Counted from the stretch's first letter, positions 1 to 6,803 are shown. The stretch is 6,826 bases of DNA from Clostridiales bacterium (GCA_024684665.1 JAIKWN010000105.1:1-6826); one strand, 5' to 3'. Numbers and translations are program-made. The notes: generated by a model not told the origin, from the sequence alone.

Positions 1-1074
1 AAAGCGTTCCTGCTTGCCGTCGGGACTTTCAGGTCCTGGTCTTCGCTCTCGGTCGTGCTCGTCGTATACTGCATCACCTTCCTGCAGCGCATTCTGGAGG
101 CGCGGGGAATGCTCCGAGGCGCGCAGACGGATCTGGATGCTCTCTTTCATAACCGTCGGATCAACGCCTCAGGCGCGCCGGTTTTCATCGGCCTGCTGCC
201 CAGCGCTGCGGCCATGATCCTCTGTGCGGACATCGTGCGGGACGCGACGGAAGAAAGCCTTACGCCGGAAGAACAGGCGTTCACGGCCAGCTGGTTCCGG
301 CATATTCCGGAGAGCATCCTTCCCACCTACACTGGTGTTATTCTGATGCTGAGTCTGACCGGCATTCCCGCCGGGCCTTTCATGCTGGCGATGATCCCGC
401 CCGTCGTAATGCTCGCTCTGCTCGGTTTTTTCTTCACGCTGCGCAAGGTTCCCCGGAGCACGGGCACTGTGACATCCAATGGAAAAGGGCATGGAATCGG
501 TCTGCTGCTGCATCTGTGGCCGCTTCTGCTCATTCTCGCGCTGATCCTCATCTTTGGGATGGATACCTGCCTGGCCGTGCTTGTCTCAATCCTTGCGTCT
601 GCGTTGATCCTGCGTCTTTCGCCGGAAGAGCTCCGTCCCATGTTCAGAAGCGCGTTGGAGCCCCGGATTCTGCTGTCCACTTGGCTGGTTCTCGTCCTCA
701 AAGAGTTTATCGCGGAAACCGGCGTTCTTGAAGCGCTTCCCGCAGCAATGGGGGTACTGCCCCTGCCCGCCTGGCTCATCTTCGCGATCCTTTTCTTCGC
801 CGCAACTCTGGTCGGCGGAACCACAAGCGCTATCGCCCTCGGAACGCCACTCGCATGCGCCGTGCTCCCTTCCGGGATTCCGCTCGCCGTCTTCCTGATG
901 GGCATCACCCATGCCGCTTGTCAGGTCGCACCCGTGCATGTCTGTCTGACGGTAGCCGCAGAATGCTTCCGAGTCTCCCTTGGCGCGCTGATCCGCAAAA
1001 CCATCCCCGCCGCCCTCGCCTTCTGCGCTTTCATGGCGTTATATTACCATCTTCTCATGGCGATCCTTTCCTGA
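1..1074 (+). CDS. DUF401 family integral membrane protein (5' end missing)
   Basis: The reading frame is open from the first base and stops at a TGA, leaving 357 residues, so the true start lies upstream of the window. The protein is very hydrophobic, with several probable membrane helices: around residues 10-27, 60-80, 104-145, 160-200, 216-232, 242-300 and 333-355. The stretch near residues 97-120 (WFRHIPESILPTYTGVILML) resembles the conserved WFRHI-E-PLYPG segment I associate with DUF401. The C-terminal QVAPVHVCLTVAAECF also fits the family's Q-SP-H-C-E pattern. DUF401 proteins look like ion-transporter-type membrane proteins, but I know of no assigned substrate. The segment I recall as Pro-rich and Gly-Gly-rich in the family reads LPSAAAMILCADIV here, so this copy may be divergent. 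A GNAT gene follows 25 bp downstream and is probably cotranscribed. The GTG at 55 is an internal codon, not the start. Confidence 0.8.
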   Translation, partial: KAFLLAVGTFRSWSSLSVVLVVYCITFLQRILEARGMLRGAQTDLDALFHNRRINASGAPVFIGLLPSAAAMILCADIVRDATEESLTPEEQAFTASWFRHIPESILPTYTGVILMLSLTGIPAGPFMLAMIPPVVMLALLGFFFTLRKVPRSTGTVTSNGKGHGIGLLLHLWPLLLILALILIFGMDTCLAVLVSILASALILRLSPEELRPMFRSALEPRILLSTWLVLVLKEFIAETGVLEALPAAMGVLPLPAWLIFAILFFAATLVGGTTSAIALGTPLACAVLPSGIPLAVFLMGITHAACQVAPVHVCLTVAAECFRVSLGALIRKTIPAALAFCAFMALYYHLLMAILS

Positions 1075-1099
1075 CCGCCGTCAAAAGAAAGGAGCTTGC

Positions 1100-1537
1100 A
1101 TGATCATTCGTCCCCTTATTTCTGAAGACTACAGCGCCGTCATCACGCTTTGGAAAGAAACGCCCGAAATGGAACTGAACAGTATGGATGATTCCCGGGA
1201 GGGATTCTGCCGCTTTGTTTCCCGCAATCCGGAAACCTGCCTGGGCGCCTTCTCGGAGGAAGGCGCACTTTTGGGGCTTGTTCTGGCTTCGGACGACGGA
1301 CGGCGCGGATACCTTTATCATGTCACGGTAGCAAAAAGCACCCGTGGTAAGGGGATTGGCCGCGCGCTTGTCCAAAGGGTGCTAGACCTCTTCACCGCCC
1401 GCGGACTAGCCAAGGCGGGACTTCTCGTCTTTGCGGACAACGAAAAAGGCATTTCCTTCTGGGAACACATGGGCTTTGTCACCCGACGCGATCTCCATTA
1501 TGAAAGCCGCGTGCTGCAAAGCCTCACGCGGCTGTAA
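1100..1537 (+). CDS. GNAT family N-acetyltransferase
   Basis: This is a complete 145-residue protein, a typical length for a single-domain GNAT enzyme, which transfers an acetyl group from acetyl-CoA to an amine on a small molecule or protein. The acetyl-CoA pyrophosphate-binding motif A is clear at residues 75-95: VTVAKSTRGKGIGRALVQ, with the R/Q-x-x-G-x-G/A core as R82-G83-K84-G85-I86-G87. Motif B follows at about 114-126 (NEKGISFWEHMGF), the usual N-x-x-x-x-x-F-(Y/W)-x-x-x-GF pattern. The N-terminus MIIRPLISEDYSAVITLW is the standard first strand and helix. The start is fixed by AAAGGAG at 1088-1094, five bases before the ATG. It lies directly behind the DUF401 gene and ahead of a strong terminator, so it is probably the last gene of that transcript. 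The substrate cannot be read from the sequence. No signal peptide is seen, so it is probably cytosolic. Confidence 0.93.
   Translation: MIIRPLISEDYSAVITLWKETPEMELNSMDDSREGFCRFVSRNPETCLGAFSEEGALLGLVLASDDGRRGYLYHVTVAKSTRGKGIGRALVQRVLDLFTARGLAKAGLLVFADNEKGISFWEHMGFVTRRDLHYESRVLQSLTRL
1505..1533. other. Hairpin at the 3' end of the GNAT gene
   Basis: AGCCGCGTG at 1505-1513 pairs perfectly with CACGCGGCT at 1525-1533, giving a 9-bp GC-rich stem and an 11-base loop inside the last codons of the GNAT gene. On the + strand a run of five T begins eight bases after the stem. On the - strand the stem is followed by only a weak T-rich stretch (TTCATAATG). It may help end transcription of the converging minus-strand operon, which has no better terminator, or it may be a codon-driven coincidence. 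Confidence 0.4.
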
Positions 1538-1556
1538 TCCGTTTTTCCCGGTCATG

Positions 1557-1579
1557 CAGGGCTGCAGCCCTGTTTTTTT
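1557..1579 (+). terminator. Rho-independent terminator after the GNAT gene
   Basis: CAGGGCTGCAGCCCTG at 1557-1572 is a perfect 16-base palindrome, giving a stem of at least six GC-rich pairs with a tight loop. Seven T follow directly at 1573-1579. It sits 19 bases past the GNAT stop codon, so it should end the DUF401-GNAT transcript. Its T run overlaps the TAA stop of the converging dehydrogenase gene. In the minus direction the stem is followed by GCATGACC rather than T, so it is probably one-directional. Confidence 0.85.
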
Positions 1580-2657
1580 ATGCCTCGACGACAGCTTTGC
1601 AGATCGCCTCACCCATGGAAGAAGTCGTACCCGTTCCGCCGAGATCTGGCGTCAGGCAGATGCGTTCCCGCAGAACGCGCATTTCCGCCTCACGGATCTC
1701 CTTCGCAGCGGCGATCCCTTCCACATCTTTTTTCTTCTCCGCAAGCCAGGACAGCATCATACGCGCGGATTCGACCATTGCGTATGGGTTCGCGATGTTT
1801 TTCCCCGCGATATCCGGTGCGGAACCGTGCGTCGCCTGTGCCATACAGTAGTCCGGGCCGATGCACAGGCCGGGCGCCATCCCGAGGCCCCCTACGAGAC
1901 CTGCGGTCTCGTCTGAAAGAATATCGCCGAACATGTTCGTCGTCACGACCACATCGTACTGTGACGGGTTCATCAAGACGCGCATCGCGAATGTATCCAC
2001 GATGCAGGATTCCAGTTCGATATCCGGATAGTCCTTCGCGACCTCACGGCAGGCCTCCAGAAACAATCCGCAGCCCAGCTTGAACACCGTGTTCTTGTGC
2101 ACAGCGGTCACTTTCCTTTTTCCGTTCCGTTGACGTGCAAGCTCGAACGCGGTACGAGCCGCCATGGAAGAATTGCGCCGCGTGATCACCCGGAGAGACA
2201 GCGCCATGTCGGGATCTGGCATGCAGTCGCTGGTTCCCCTGAACATATTCCGGTCCGGCTGAAACCCTTCGTTGTTCTCCCGCACGATGACCAGATCCGT
2301 TTCTGGAGCGATACACGGAACGCCCGGCCAGGCCTTCGCAGGCCTCACATTGCTCACGAGGTCGTATTTTCTGCGCAGAATGGGGTGCGGGTTGATGCAG
2401 TTCGGATCTTTCGGATAGGCCATATGCCCGATGGGCCCCAGAATCCAGCCGTCCAGCGTATACAGCGTCTCCAGAACCTTCGGAAGCAGTGAATTGCCAT
2501 GCTCAAGATAAGATTTATACCCAATAGGCAGGTGAACCCACTCCACATCCATACTGGGATGCTTTGCGACCGCCGCGCGCAGCACTTTCTCCGCCACAGG
2601 GACGATCTCATGCCCGATGTCGTCTCCGTTCAGTACGCCAATCCGGTATTTGCTCAT
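1578..2657 (-). CDS. Isocitrate/isopropylmalate dehydrogenase family, NAD-type
   Basis: The protein has 359 residues, normal for NAD-dependent IPMDH or homoisocitrate dehydrogenase. These enzymes oxidise and usually decarboxylate a 2-hydroxy acid with a divalent metal. The family signature is intact at 241-260 (NMFGDILSDETAGLVGGLGM), with metal ligands D245 and D249. D221 should be the third ligand. Substrate arginines R95, R105 and R126 and catalytic K187 (AVHK) are present. HGSAPDIAGKNIANP at 277-291 with D282 indicates NAD rather than NADP. Odd points: the usual catalytic Tyr, seven residues after R126, is Gln133; the Ser and Asn that bind isocitrate in E. coli Icd align with N89 and H91; and E-P-x-H-G is changed to Q-A-T-H-G. 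The start is set by AGGAGG at 2667-2672. It is last in the operon, 30 bp after the caspase-like gene. No leucine, lysine or TCA genes lie nearby, so leuB, icd or hicdh is not justified. Confidence 0.88.
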   Translation of the reverse strand: MSKYRIGVLNGDDIGHEIVPVAEKVLRAAVAKHPSMDVEWVHLPIGYKSYLEHGNSLLPKVLETLYTLDGWILGPIGHMAYPKDPNCINPHPILRRKYDLVSNVRPAKAWPGVPCIAPETDLVIVRENNEGFQPDRNMFRGTSDCMPDPDMALSLRVITRRNSSMAARTAFELARQRNGKRKVTAVHKNTVFKLGCGLFLEACREVAKDYPDIELESCIVDTFAMRVLMNPSQYDVVVTTNMFGDILSDETAGLVGGLGMAPGLCIGPDYCMAQATHGSAPDIAGKNIANPYAMVESARMMLSWLAEKKKDVEGIAAAKEIREAEMRVLRERICLTPDLGGTGTTSSMGEAICKAVVEA

Positions 2658-2687
2658 GACAACGCTCCTCCTATCTGATTCAAAGGT

Positions 2688-3860
2688 TCATCGTCCAAAC
2701 AGAACGAAGTTCGAATTGTCCGGCCAAACCTGAACAGTCTGCTCGATCACTTCATAGGGTTCGGCACCATCGTTCCACGTCTGGCAAAAAAGATCTACAC
2801 TGTTATAAACATAGCCGTAAGCCTCAGCCAATGTCAGGAGACCATCCCCGTCCTTGTCGCCAGGCATAGCTTCCGGATGATACATATTCTTTACCATCGT
2901 TTCCGGGAAGCTCGTATACCATTCCGCCATACGACCTGTTTCTCCAGCTGCGCATTCCAGCGTGCCTGTAAATAATCCAAAGTAGTCTCCGTCACCGTAA
3001 GTGTAACGAAGGGTATTGGAAAGCTGTGTCCCATTGCAGGCTACGAGGACAGCGTATTCTCCTCCATCGTTCTCAAATGCGTTTCCAGAACGAGAAGATA
3101 TGCCGCTTGTAAAGGCGGACAGGAAGCTTTCGACGAATTGCTCCGCGCTTTCTCCCTCTCCCCGACCGATCATGCCTCCGCTGTTGCAGGCATCAATTAG
3201 AACGATTTTCTGCCCGGGGATGTCATCCAGCAGCACTCGCAGCTCTCCAGGTTCCACTATGTCGTCAAAAACCAGCTTTCCGCCGGAATTGCCGTGACCG
3301 GAGTAATAGAATAACGTCGTACTCTTCTCCGATGCGCTCTCCGCAAGCCGTTTCAGTTCTGCCTGAGCATCTGCCCAGCTTTTATTCACCTGCTGGGTCA
3401 CAGGTTTGTATTCCGTCAATTTCAGCACACCAAGAAGATCCGCCATGGTTTCTGCGTCCTTATCACAGCCCAGCAATTCGCCATCCGGGTCTCCAGGATA
3501 CGTCTGGCCTACCAGCAGCGCCTGAAAACCCTTAAAATAACCGCCTTGTTCCTTAAAGGAGGCAATGGCGTCGTTTGCCGCGTAAAAGGCAACCCCTTCA
3601 GGAAAGGCCGCCGCGCCGACTGCCGCGCTTCCATGGTTATTCACAACGACCCGCTTAAGATTTATACAGCCTGAAAAAGCGCCTTCTCCAATGGCTGTAA
3701 CGTCCTTCCCAAGTACAACCTCCGTGATGGATTCATCTCCAGCGAAAGCGTTGGAGCTTATCTCCGTCAGGTTCTCCGGCAAAAACAGGAGTTCCGCCCG
3801 AGCAATCACACAAAGAGGCACAAACAGACAGAATACCATGATTATCCGGATTGCTTTCAT
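2688..3860 (-). CDS. Secreted caspase-like (C14 fold) protein with BspA-type repeats and EF-hand loop
   Basis: This 390-residue protein starts with a Sec signal peptide (K2 and R5, hydrophobic core 6-20, probable cleavage after ARA at 20-22), so it should act outside the membrane. Residues about 24-75 hold two BspA-type leucine-rich repeats (LTEISSNAFAG, then VTAIGEGAFSGC with L/V spacing). The caspase-like domain runs from about 113 to 330. It opens with ALLVGQTYPGDPDGELLGCDKDAETM and carries the dyad H189 in FYYSGHGN and C225 in VLIDACNSGG. A perfect EF-hand loop lies at 335-346 (DKDGDGLLTLAE). C14 relatives are cysteine peptidases, often specific for basic or acidic P1 residues; specificity here cannot be read. 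Its ATG overlaps the pepF stop (ATGA), and GGGAGGG lies five bases upstream. Most of the chain is family-typical; the substrate and any partner are unknown. No lipobox is seen, so a soluble secreted form is likeliest. Confidence 0.88.
   Translation of the reverse strand: MKAIRIIMVFCLFVPLCVIARAELLFLPENLTEISSNAFAGDESITEVVLGKDVTAIGEGAFSGCINLKRVVVNNHGSAAVGAAAFPEGVAFYAANDAIASFKEQGGYFKGFQALLVGQTYPGDPDGELLGCDKDAETMADLLGVLKLTEYKPVTQQVNKSWADAQAELKRLAESASEKSTTLFYYSGHGNSGGKLVFDDIVEPGELRVLLDDIPGQKIVLIDACNSGGMIGRGEGESAEQFVESFLSAFTSGISSRSGNAFENDGGEYAVLVACNGTQLSNTLRYTYGDGDYFGLFTGTLECAAGETGRMAEWYTSFPETMVKNMYHPEAMPGDKDGDGLLTLAEAYGYVYNSVDLFCQTWNDGAEPYEVIEQTVQVWPDNSNFVLFGR
2823..2858 (-). other. EF-hand calcium-binding loop in the caspase-like protein
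   Basis: Residues 335-346 read DKDGDGLLTLAE. Asp stands at loop positions 1, 3 and 5, Gly at 6, a hydrophobic residue at 8 and Glu at 12, matching the canonical 12-residue EF-hand loop. Only one loop is visible, as in dockerin-like or excalibur-like single loops. It lies after the catalytic domain, so calcium could stabilise or switch the exported enzyme; that role is inference. Confidence 0.8.
3795..3860 (-). other. Signal peptide of the caspase-like protein
   Basis: Residues 1-22 have a short basic start (MKAIR), a hydrophobic core (IIMVFCLFVPLCVIA) and an Ala-x-Ala-like end (ARA before E23). This fits signal peptidase I cleavage. The Cys at 17 lacks a proper lipobox, so lipoprotein processing is less likely. 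Confidence 0.8.
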
Positions 3861-5623
3861 ATAGTCCCTCCCTGATCTGCCAGCCGGCAGAATTCATCGA
3901 TCTCCCGCCGCACGACGGAAAGGCTTTCCCGCCAGAAAGAAGTGTCGCGTACATCAATGCCCACCGATTTCGCCACATCCGCCACGGCAGCGCTCCCGCA
4001 AAGTCTCAGCATCCGGCAGTACTCCGGAACAAAAGCCGATCCTTCCTTTTGCCAGCGCGCAAATACTCCTTTGCCGAAGAGCAGGCCGAAACAGTAGGGA
4101 AAATTGTAGAAATTATATCCGGAGGAGTAATAATGGCTCTTACACGCCCACATATAGGGATGCCGCGCCTCTTTGGCAAGGCCGTCCCCATAGCTTTCCT
4201 CCTGCGCCCAAAGCATGGCTTCCTTCAGCTCTTCTACGTTCATCGCGTGATCCGCCCGCGTGTCCACAACGCGGGTCTCAAAGAGGAAGCGGCTGTAGAT
4301 ATCAACCACCGTCTGCGTCGCCTCCATAATACCGCTTTCCAGCAGCGTCAGCTGCTCTTCCGGAGAGGCAGATTGCCGCACCTGCCAGGAAAGCAGCGTC
4401 TCATTGAAGATGCTGGCTGTTTCTGCAAGGGGCATAGGCGTATCGATCAGCAGATACGGAAGTCCAGCCAGGCACCGGTTATGCCAGGCATGGCCCAGCT
4501 CATGCGCCAGCGTGCTGACATCCGAAAAGCTGCCCTGGAAATTTGACATGACGAGACTGCGGTCCGCAAAATGCACGGAGGAGCAGAAGGCTCCGCCCGT
4601 CTTCCCCGGCCTGGGATACAGGTCAATCCAGCCATGTTCAAAGGCATGATCTATGAACGCCGCCATGTCCGGCGTAAACTCCTTCATCTCCTTCAGGAGC
4701 AGCGACCGAGCCTCTTCCGCGGTATAGGTTTTCGTATTTTCTCCGACAGGCGCGAACAGATCGTAAAATGGCAGCCCGTCCGGATGCCCGAGATACTTTC
4801 CCTTTGCCCGCAGATAGCAGCGAAAATCCGGGAGCGCCTCCCGGACAGCTGTAAACATAGCCTCCAGCGTTTCCCGATCCATGCGGCTGTCCGCCAAGGT
4901 CATTTCCAAAACAGAGTCATAGCCCCGCGCCTTCGCAAGGGTCCGCGCTTCCATTTTGATGCTGTTCAGGCAGTATCCCATGGGCAGTTCAATTTTCGGA
5001 TAGGCGGCCAGCTCTGCCTCGTAAGCATCCTTCCGAACCGAAGGATCCCGGTCATATGCCTTGCCCCTGACAGCGGAAAGGGGCAGTTTTTCGCCGCGGA
5101 ACTCCACCAGCAGAGTGGAATCCAGCTTATCCCGCAGCTGGGAGAAAGCGTTCCCGCCGGACAACTGCATTTCTAGAATCCATGGTTCCACCTTCTCGTC
5201 GATCAGGTGCTTCGCCTCTTCTCGCATTTCACGAAGGGCGAAGGCAACGTTTTTTAGCGTTTCCGATCCTGCGATGACCGCTTCCAGATCCAGGATTCCG
5301 GCAATCAGCCGGATCATGGCGGAAGACGCAAGCGAGACCTCTGTCCAGGCCGCCATGAGCCGGTCCTCAGCTGCATTGGCTGCTGCATTCTCTGCATCCA
5401 CCGCCAGTGTGCACTGAATATAATTGGAAAGCGCGTCCGCCTTTCGGGAAAGCGCCTCGCTTTTTTCTACTGCTGAAAGAAGCCGCTCCTTCGGAGAAAG
5501 CGTTTCGTCCGCGACAAGAGCGGACAGTCCCTTCGCCTCCTCAGGGAGAGAAGAAAGGTCACGAAGGAATGCTTCATCATCAAACCCTTTATAGAGATAA
5601 GAAAGATCCCAACGGTCGGTCAT
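3857..5623 (-). CDS. pepF: M3 family oligoendopeptidase (PepF type)
   Basis: This is a complete 588-residue zinc metallopeptidase, close to the roughly 600-residue length of PepF enzymes. These cleave short peptides in the cytosol and take part in peptide turnover. The zinc motif H374-E-L-G-H378 lies in TLAHELGHAWH, with the third ligand E401 in PLAETASIFNET, the spacing typical of M3. Other M3 features are GKTGGAFC at 341-347, the segment SNFQGSFSDVSTLAHELGH, and the substrate-facing H-Y-Y...YNFYNFPYCFGLLFG at about 497-517. The start MTDRWDLSYLYKGF matches the usual W-L-LY N-terminus and is set by AAGGAGG at 5629-5635, five bases before the ATG. No signal peptide is seen, so it should be cytosolic. 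It lies 51 bp behind birA and its stop overlaps the next gene's start by four bases. All visible catalytic residues are intact. The symbol marks the family; exact orthology to lactococcal PepF is not shown. Confidence 0.95.
   Translation of the reverse strand: MTDRWDLSYLYKGFDDEAFLRDLSSLPEEAKGLSALVADETLSPKERLLSAVEKSEALSRKADALSNYIQCTLAVDAENAAANAAEDRLMAAWTEVSLASSAMIRLIAGILDLEAVIAGSETLKNVAFALREMREEAKHLIDEKVEPWILEMQLSGGNAFSQLRDKLDSTLLVEFRGEKLPLSAVRGKAYDRDPSVRKDAYEAELAAYPKIELPMGYCLNSIKMEARTLAKARGYDSVLEMTLADSRMDRETLEAMFTAVREALPDFRCYLRAKGKYLGHPDGLPFYDLFAPVGENTKTYTAEEARSLLLKEMKEFTPDMAAFIDHAFEHGWIDLYPRPGKTGGAFCSSVHFADRSLVMSNFQGSFSDVSTLAHELGHAWHNRCLAGLPYLLIDTPMPLAETASIFNETLLSWQVRQSASPEEQLTLLESGIMEATQTVVDIYSRFLFETRVVDTRADHAMNVEELKEAMLWAQEESYGDGLAKEARHPYMWACKSHYYSSGYNFYNFPYCFGLLFGKGVFARWQKEGSAFVPEYCRMLRLCGSAAVADVAKSVGIDVRDTSFWRESLSVVRREIDEFCRLADQGGTI
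3866..3872 (-). promoter_or_regulatory. Ribosome binding site of the caspase-like gene, inside the end of pepF
   Basis: GGGAGGG on the minus strand lies five bases before the ATG at 3860 and within the last codons of the pepF-like gene. With the ATGA stop/start overlap it fixes the start of the caspase-like gene and suggests translational coupling. Confidence 0.8.
4490..4504 (-). other. HEXXH zinc-binding motif of the PepF-type peptidase
   Basis: Codons for H-E-L-G-H (residues 374-378) are read directly from the minus strand. The two His bind zinc and Glu375 is the general base in M3 peptidases. Confidence 0.95.
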
Positions 5624-5674
5624 ATGATCCTCCTTTTTCTTTCTGCTGTTACAGAGGAGATGTGGGACGCATCC

Positions 5675-6634
5675 TCATACGTAGCCCATCAGCCCCCGGA
5701 CCGATACATCCCCAGCCAGTACCTCTCGGAGGCCGGCCTCCGTTTCCACAAGGAGGGACCCGCTTTGCGAAATATCCCGGGCACGTCCCTCGAAGCTTTG
5801 CTCCGGGGAAATCACCCGCACCTCTGCCCCGAGAGTCGCGGAGCGCGCGCGGTATGCCGAAAGGAAAGCAGGGCTGCCCAGAAGCGGCAGATCCGCCTCC
5901 ATACGGGCGAGAAACGCTCGCACGACGGCAGCTCGGCATTGCAGCTTCCCGGAGAGCAAATCGAGAGACGACGCGGTCTCCCGCAGCTCCTCCGGGAATT
6001 CCTTCTGGTGAACGTTGATCCCAACGCCGCAAACAACGGAACGCACTCGTTCCTCGTCCGCATCCATCTCCAGAAGAATGCCTGATACTTTTTTCCCATA
6101 AATGACTATATCATTTGGCCACTTGATGCGGGCAGGCAGTCCGGCTGCTTCTTCGATAGCCTCTGCGGTGGCCAGAGCAGTTACCAGGGACAGGGAAGCC
6201 ACCCTGGAGGGATGCGCTTCCGGCCTCAGAAGCAGGGACATAGCAATGCCCTCGCCCGCGGGGGTGATCCAACCCCGGCCGCGTCTTCCTCTTCCCTCAG
6301 TCTGCGTCTCGGCCAGGATGAGAAGTCCCTGGGGCGCGCCTTCTGCTGCCCGCTGTCTCGCCAGGCGGTTCGTAGAAGGCACGCTTTCATAATGCTCGAT
6401 TTCCCTTCCTGCCCATTCAGTTGTAAGGCCCTGCCGAATGACGGCGGGTAAAAGACTGTCCGGACAGGAAACGAGCCGGTACCCCGACCGGCCAGCCGAT
6501 TCCACTTCAAATCCCACTTCCCGCAGCGCGCTGATCTGCTTCCAGATCGCCGCCCGGGTAACGCCCAATTCCCGCGCCAGCGTCTCACCGGATATGGATT
6601 CTCCCGTCAGAAGCCTGCTCAAAACCTCGTTCAT
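5675..6634 (-). CDS. birA: Bifunctional biotin protein ligase / biotin operon repressor
   Basis: From the ATG at 6634 the protein has 319 residues, as expected for BirA with a DNA-binding domain (E. coli 321). It makes biotinyl-5'-AMP and attaches biotin to acceptor proteins such as biotin carboxyl carrier subunits. In two-domain forms it can also repress biotin genes. Residues 1-60 form a winged helix with helix-turn-helix ETLARELGVTRAAIWKQISAL. The ligase domain shows STNRLA at 87-92, the biotinyl-AMP loop GRGRRGRGW at 114-122, KWPNDI at 171-176 and KKVSGILLE at 181-189 with the active-site lysine. A C-terminal SH3-like domain follows from about 266. The start is set by GAGGA at 6642-6646, and the sequence begins MNEVLSRLL as family members do. 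The frame continues upstream to 6805, but those 57 residues are the reverse complement of the gene's own leader and are rejected. It is probably first in a four-gene operon. No biotin genes or operator are visible. Confidence 0.94.
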   Translation of the reverse strand: MNEVLSRLLTGESISGETLARELGVTRAAIWKQISALREVGFEVESAGRSGYRLVSCPDSLLPAVIRQGLTTEWAGREIEHYESVPSTNRLARQRAAEGAPQGLLILAETQTEGRGRRGRGWITPAGEGIAMSLLLRPEAHPSRVASLSLVTALATAEAIEEAAGLPARIKWPNDIVIYGKKVSGILLEMDADEERVRSVVCGVGINVHQKEFPEELRETASSLDLLSGKLQCRAAVVRAFLARMEADLPLLGSPAFLSAYRARSATLGAEVRVISPEQSFEGRARDISQSGSLLVETEAGLREVLAGDVSVRGLMGYV

Positions 6635-6641
6635 GTCCAAA

Positions 6642-6647
6642 TCCTCA
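6642..6647 (-). promoter_or_regulatory. Ribosome binding site that fixes the birA start
   Basis: The minus strand reads TGAGGA followed by seven bases and then ATG at 6634. This is a normal Shine-Dalgarno spacing and supports 6634 over the upstream in-frame ATG at 6805, which has no comparable site within the window. Confidence 0.8.
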
Positions 6648-6662
6648 TTGCGTGTTTCGCAA
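6648..6662. other. Small inverted repeat beside the birA ribosome binding site
   Basis: TTGCG-TGTTT-CGCAA has two 5-base arms around a 5-base spacer, directly upstream of the birA ribosome binding site; a mirror copy is at 6776-6790. It could be an operator half-site pair or a weak RNA stem. It is short enough to be chance, and it does not match the BirA operator pattern I know. I see no convincing -35/-10 promoter in the 77-base leader. Confidence 0.2.
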
Positions 6663-6803
6663 GACGATCTCACGCTTTCTGAATCACGGTATACATGGTA
6701 TGGGCTGCCGCGGAACAGATGCTTCTGCGGCAGCCCATACCATGTATACCGTGATTCAGAAAGCGTGAGATCGTCTTGCGAAACACGCAATGAGGATTTG
6801 GAC

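Noticed and set aside
1431..1916. A 161-codon + strand frame crossing the convergent junction.
   Set aside because: It overlaps the GNAT gene, the terminator and the dehydrogenase gene and has no family features.
1578..2657. Calling the dehydrogenase leuB or icd.
   Set aside because: The Gln133 and Asn89/His91 changes and the lack of pathway neighbours do not support either name.
3795..3860. Lipoprotein signal peptide for the caspase-like protein.
   Set aside because: The only Cys candidates (11, 17) lack a lipobox with a small residue just before Cys, while ARA at 20-22 fits signal peptidase I.
3851..4546. A 231-codon open frame on the + strand opposite the pepF-like gene.
   Set aside because: It lies wholly opposite a well-supported M3 peptidase, shows no recognisable domain and is rich in Arg, His and Pro, as expected of an antisense shadow.
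4571..6085. Further + strand open frames at 4571-5176, 5407-6018 and 5624-6085.
   Set aside because: All lie opposite pepF or birA, show no motif or good ribosome binding site and have shadow-like composition.
6635..6711. A BirA operator or sigma-70 promoter in the birA leader.
   Set aside because: No long dyad like the known biotin operator was found, and the TATACC-like hexamer has no acceptable -35 partner in trustworthy sequence.
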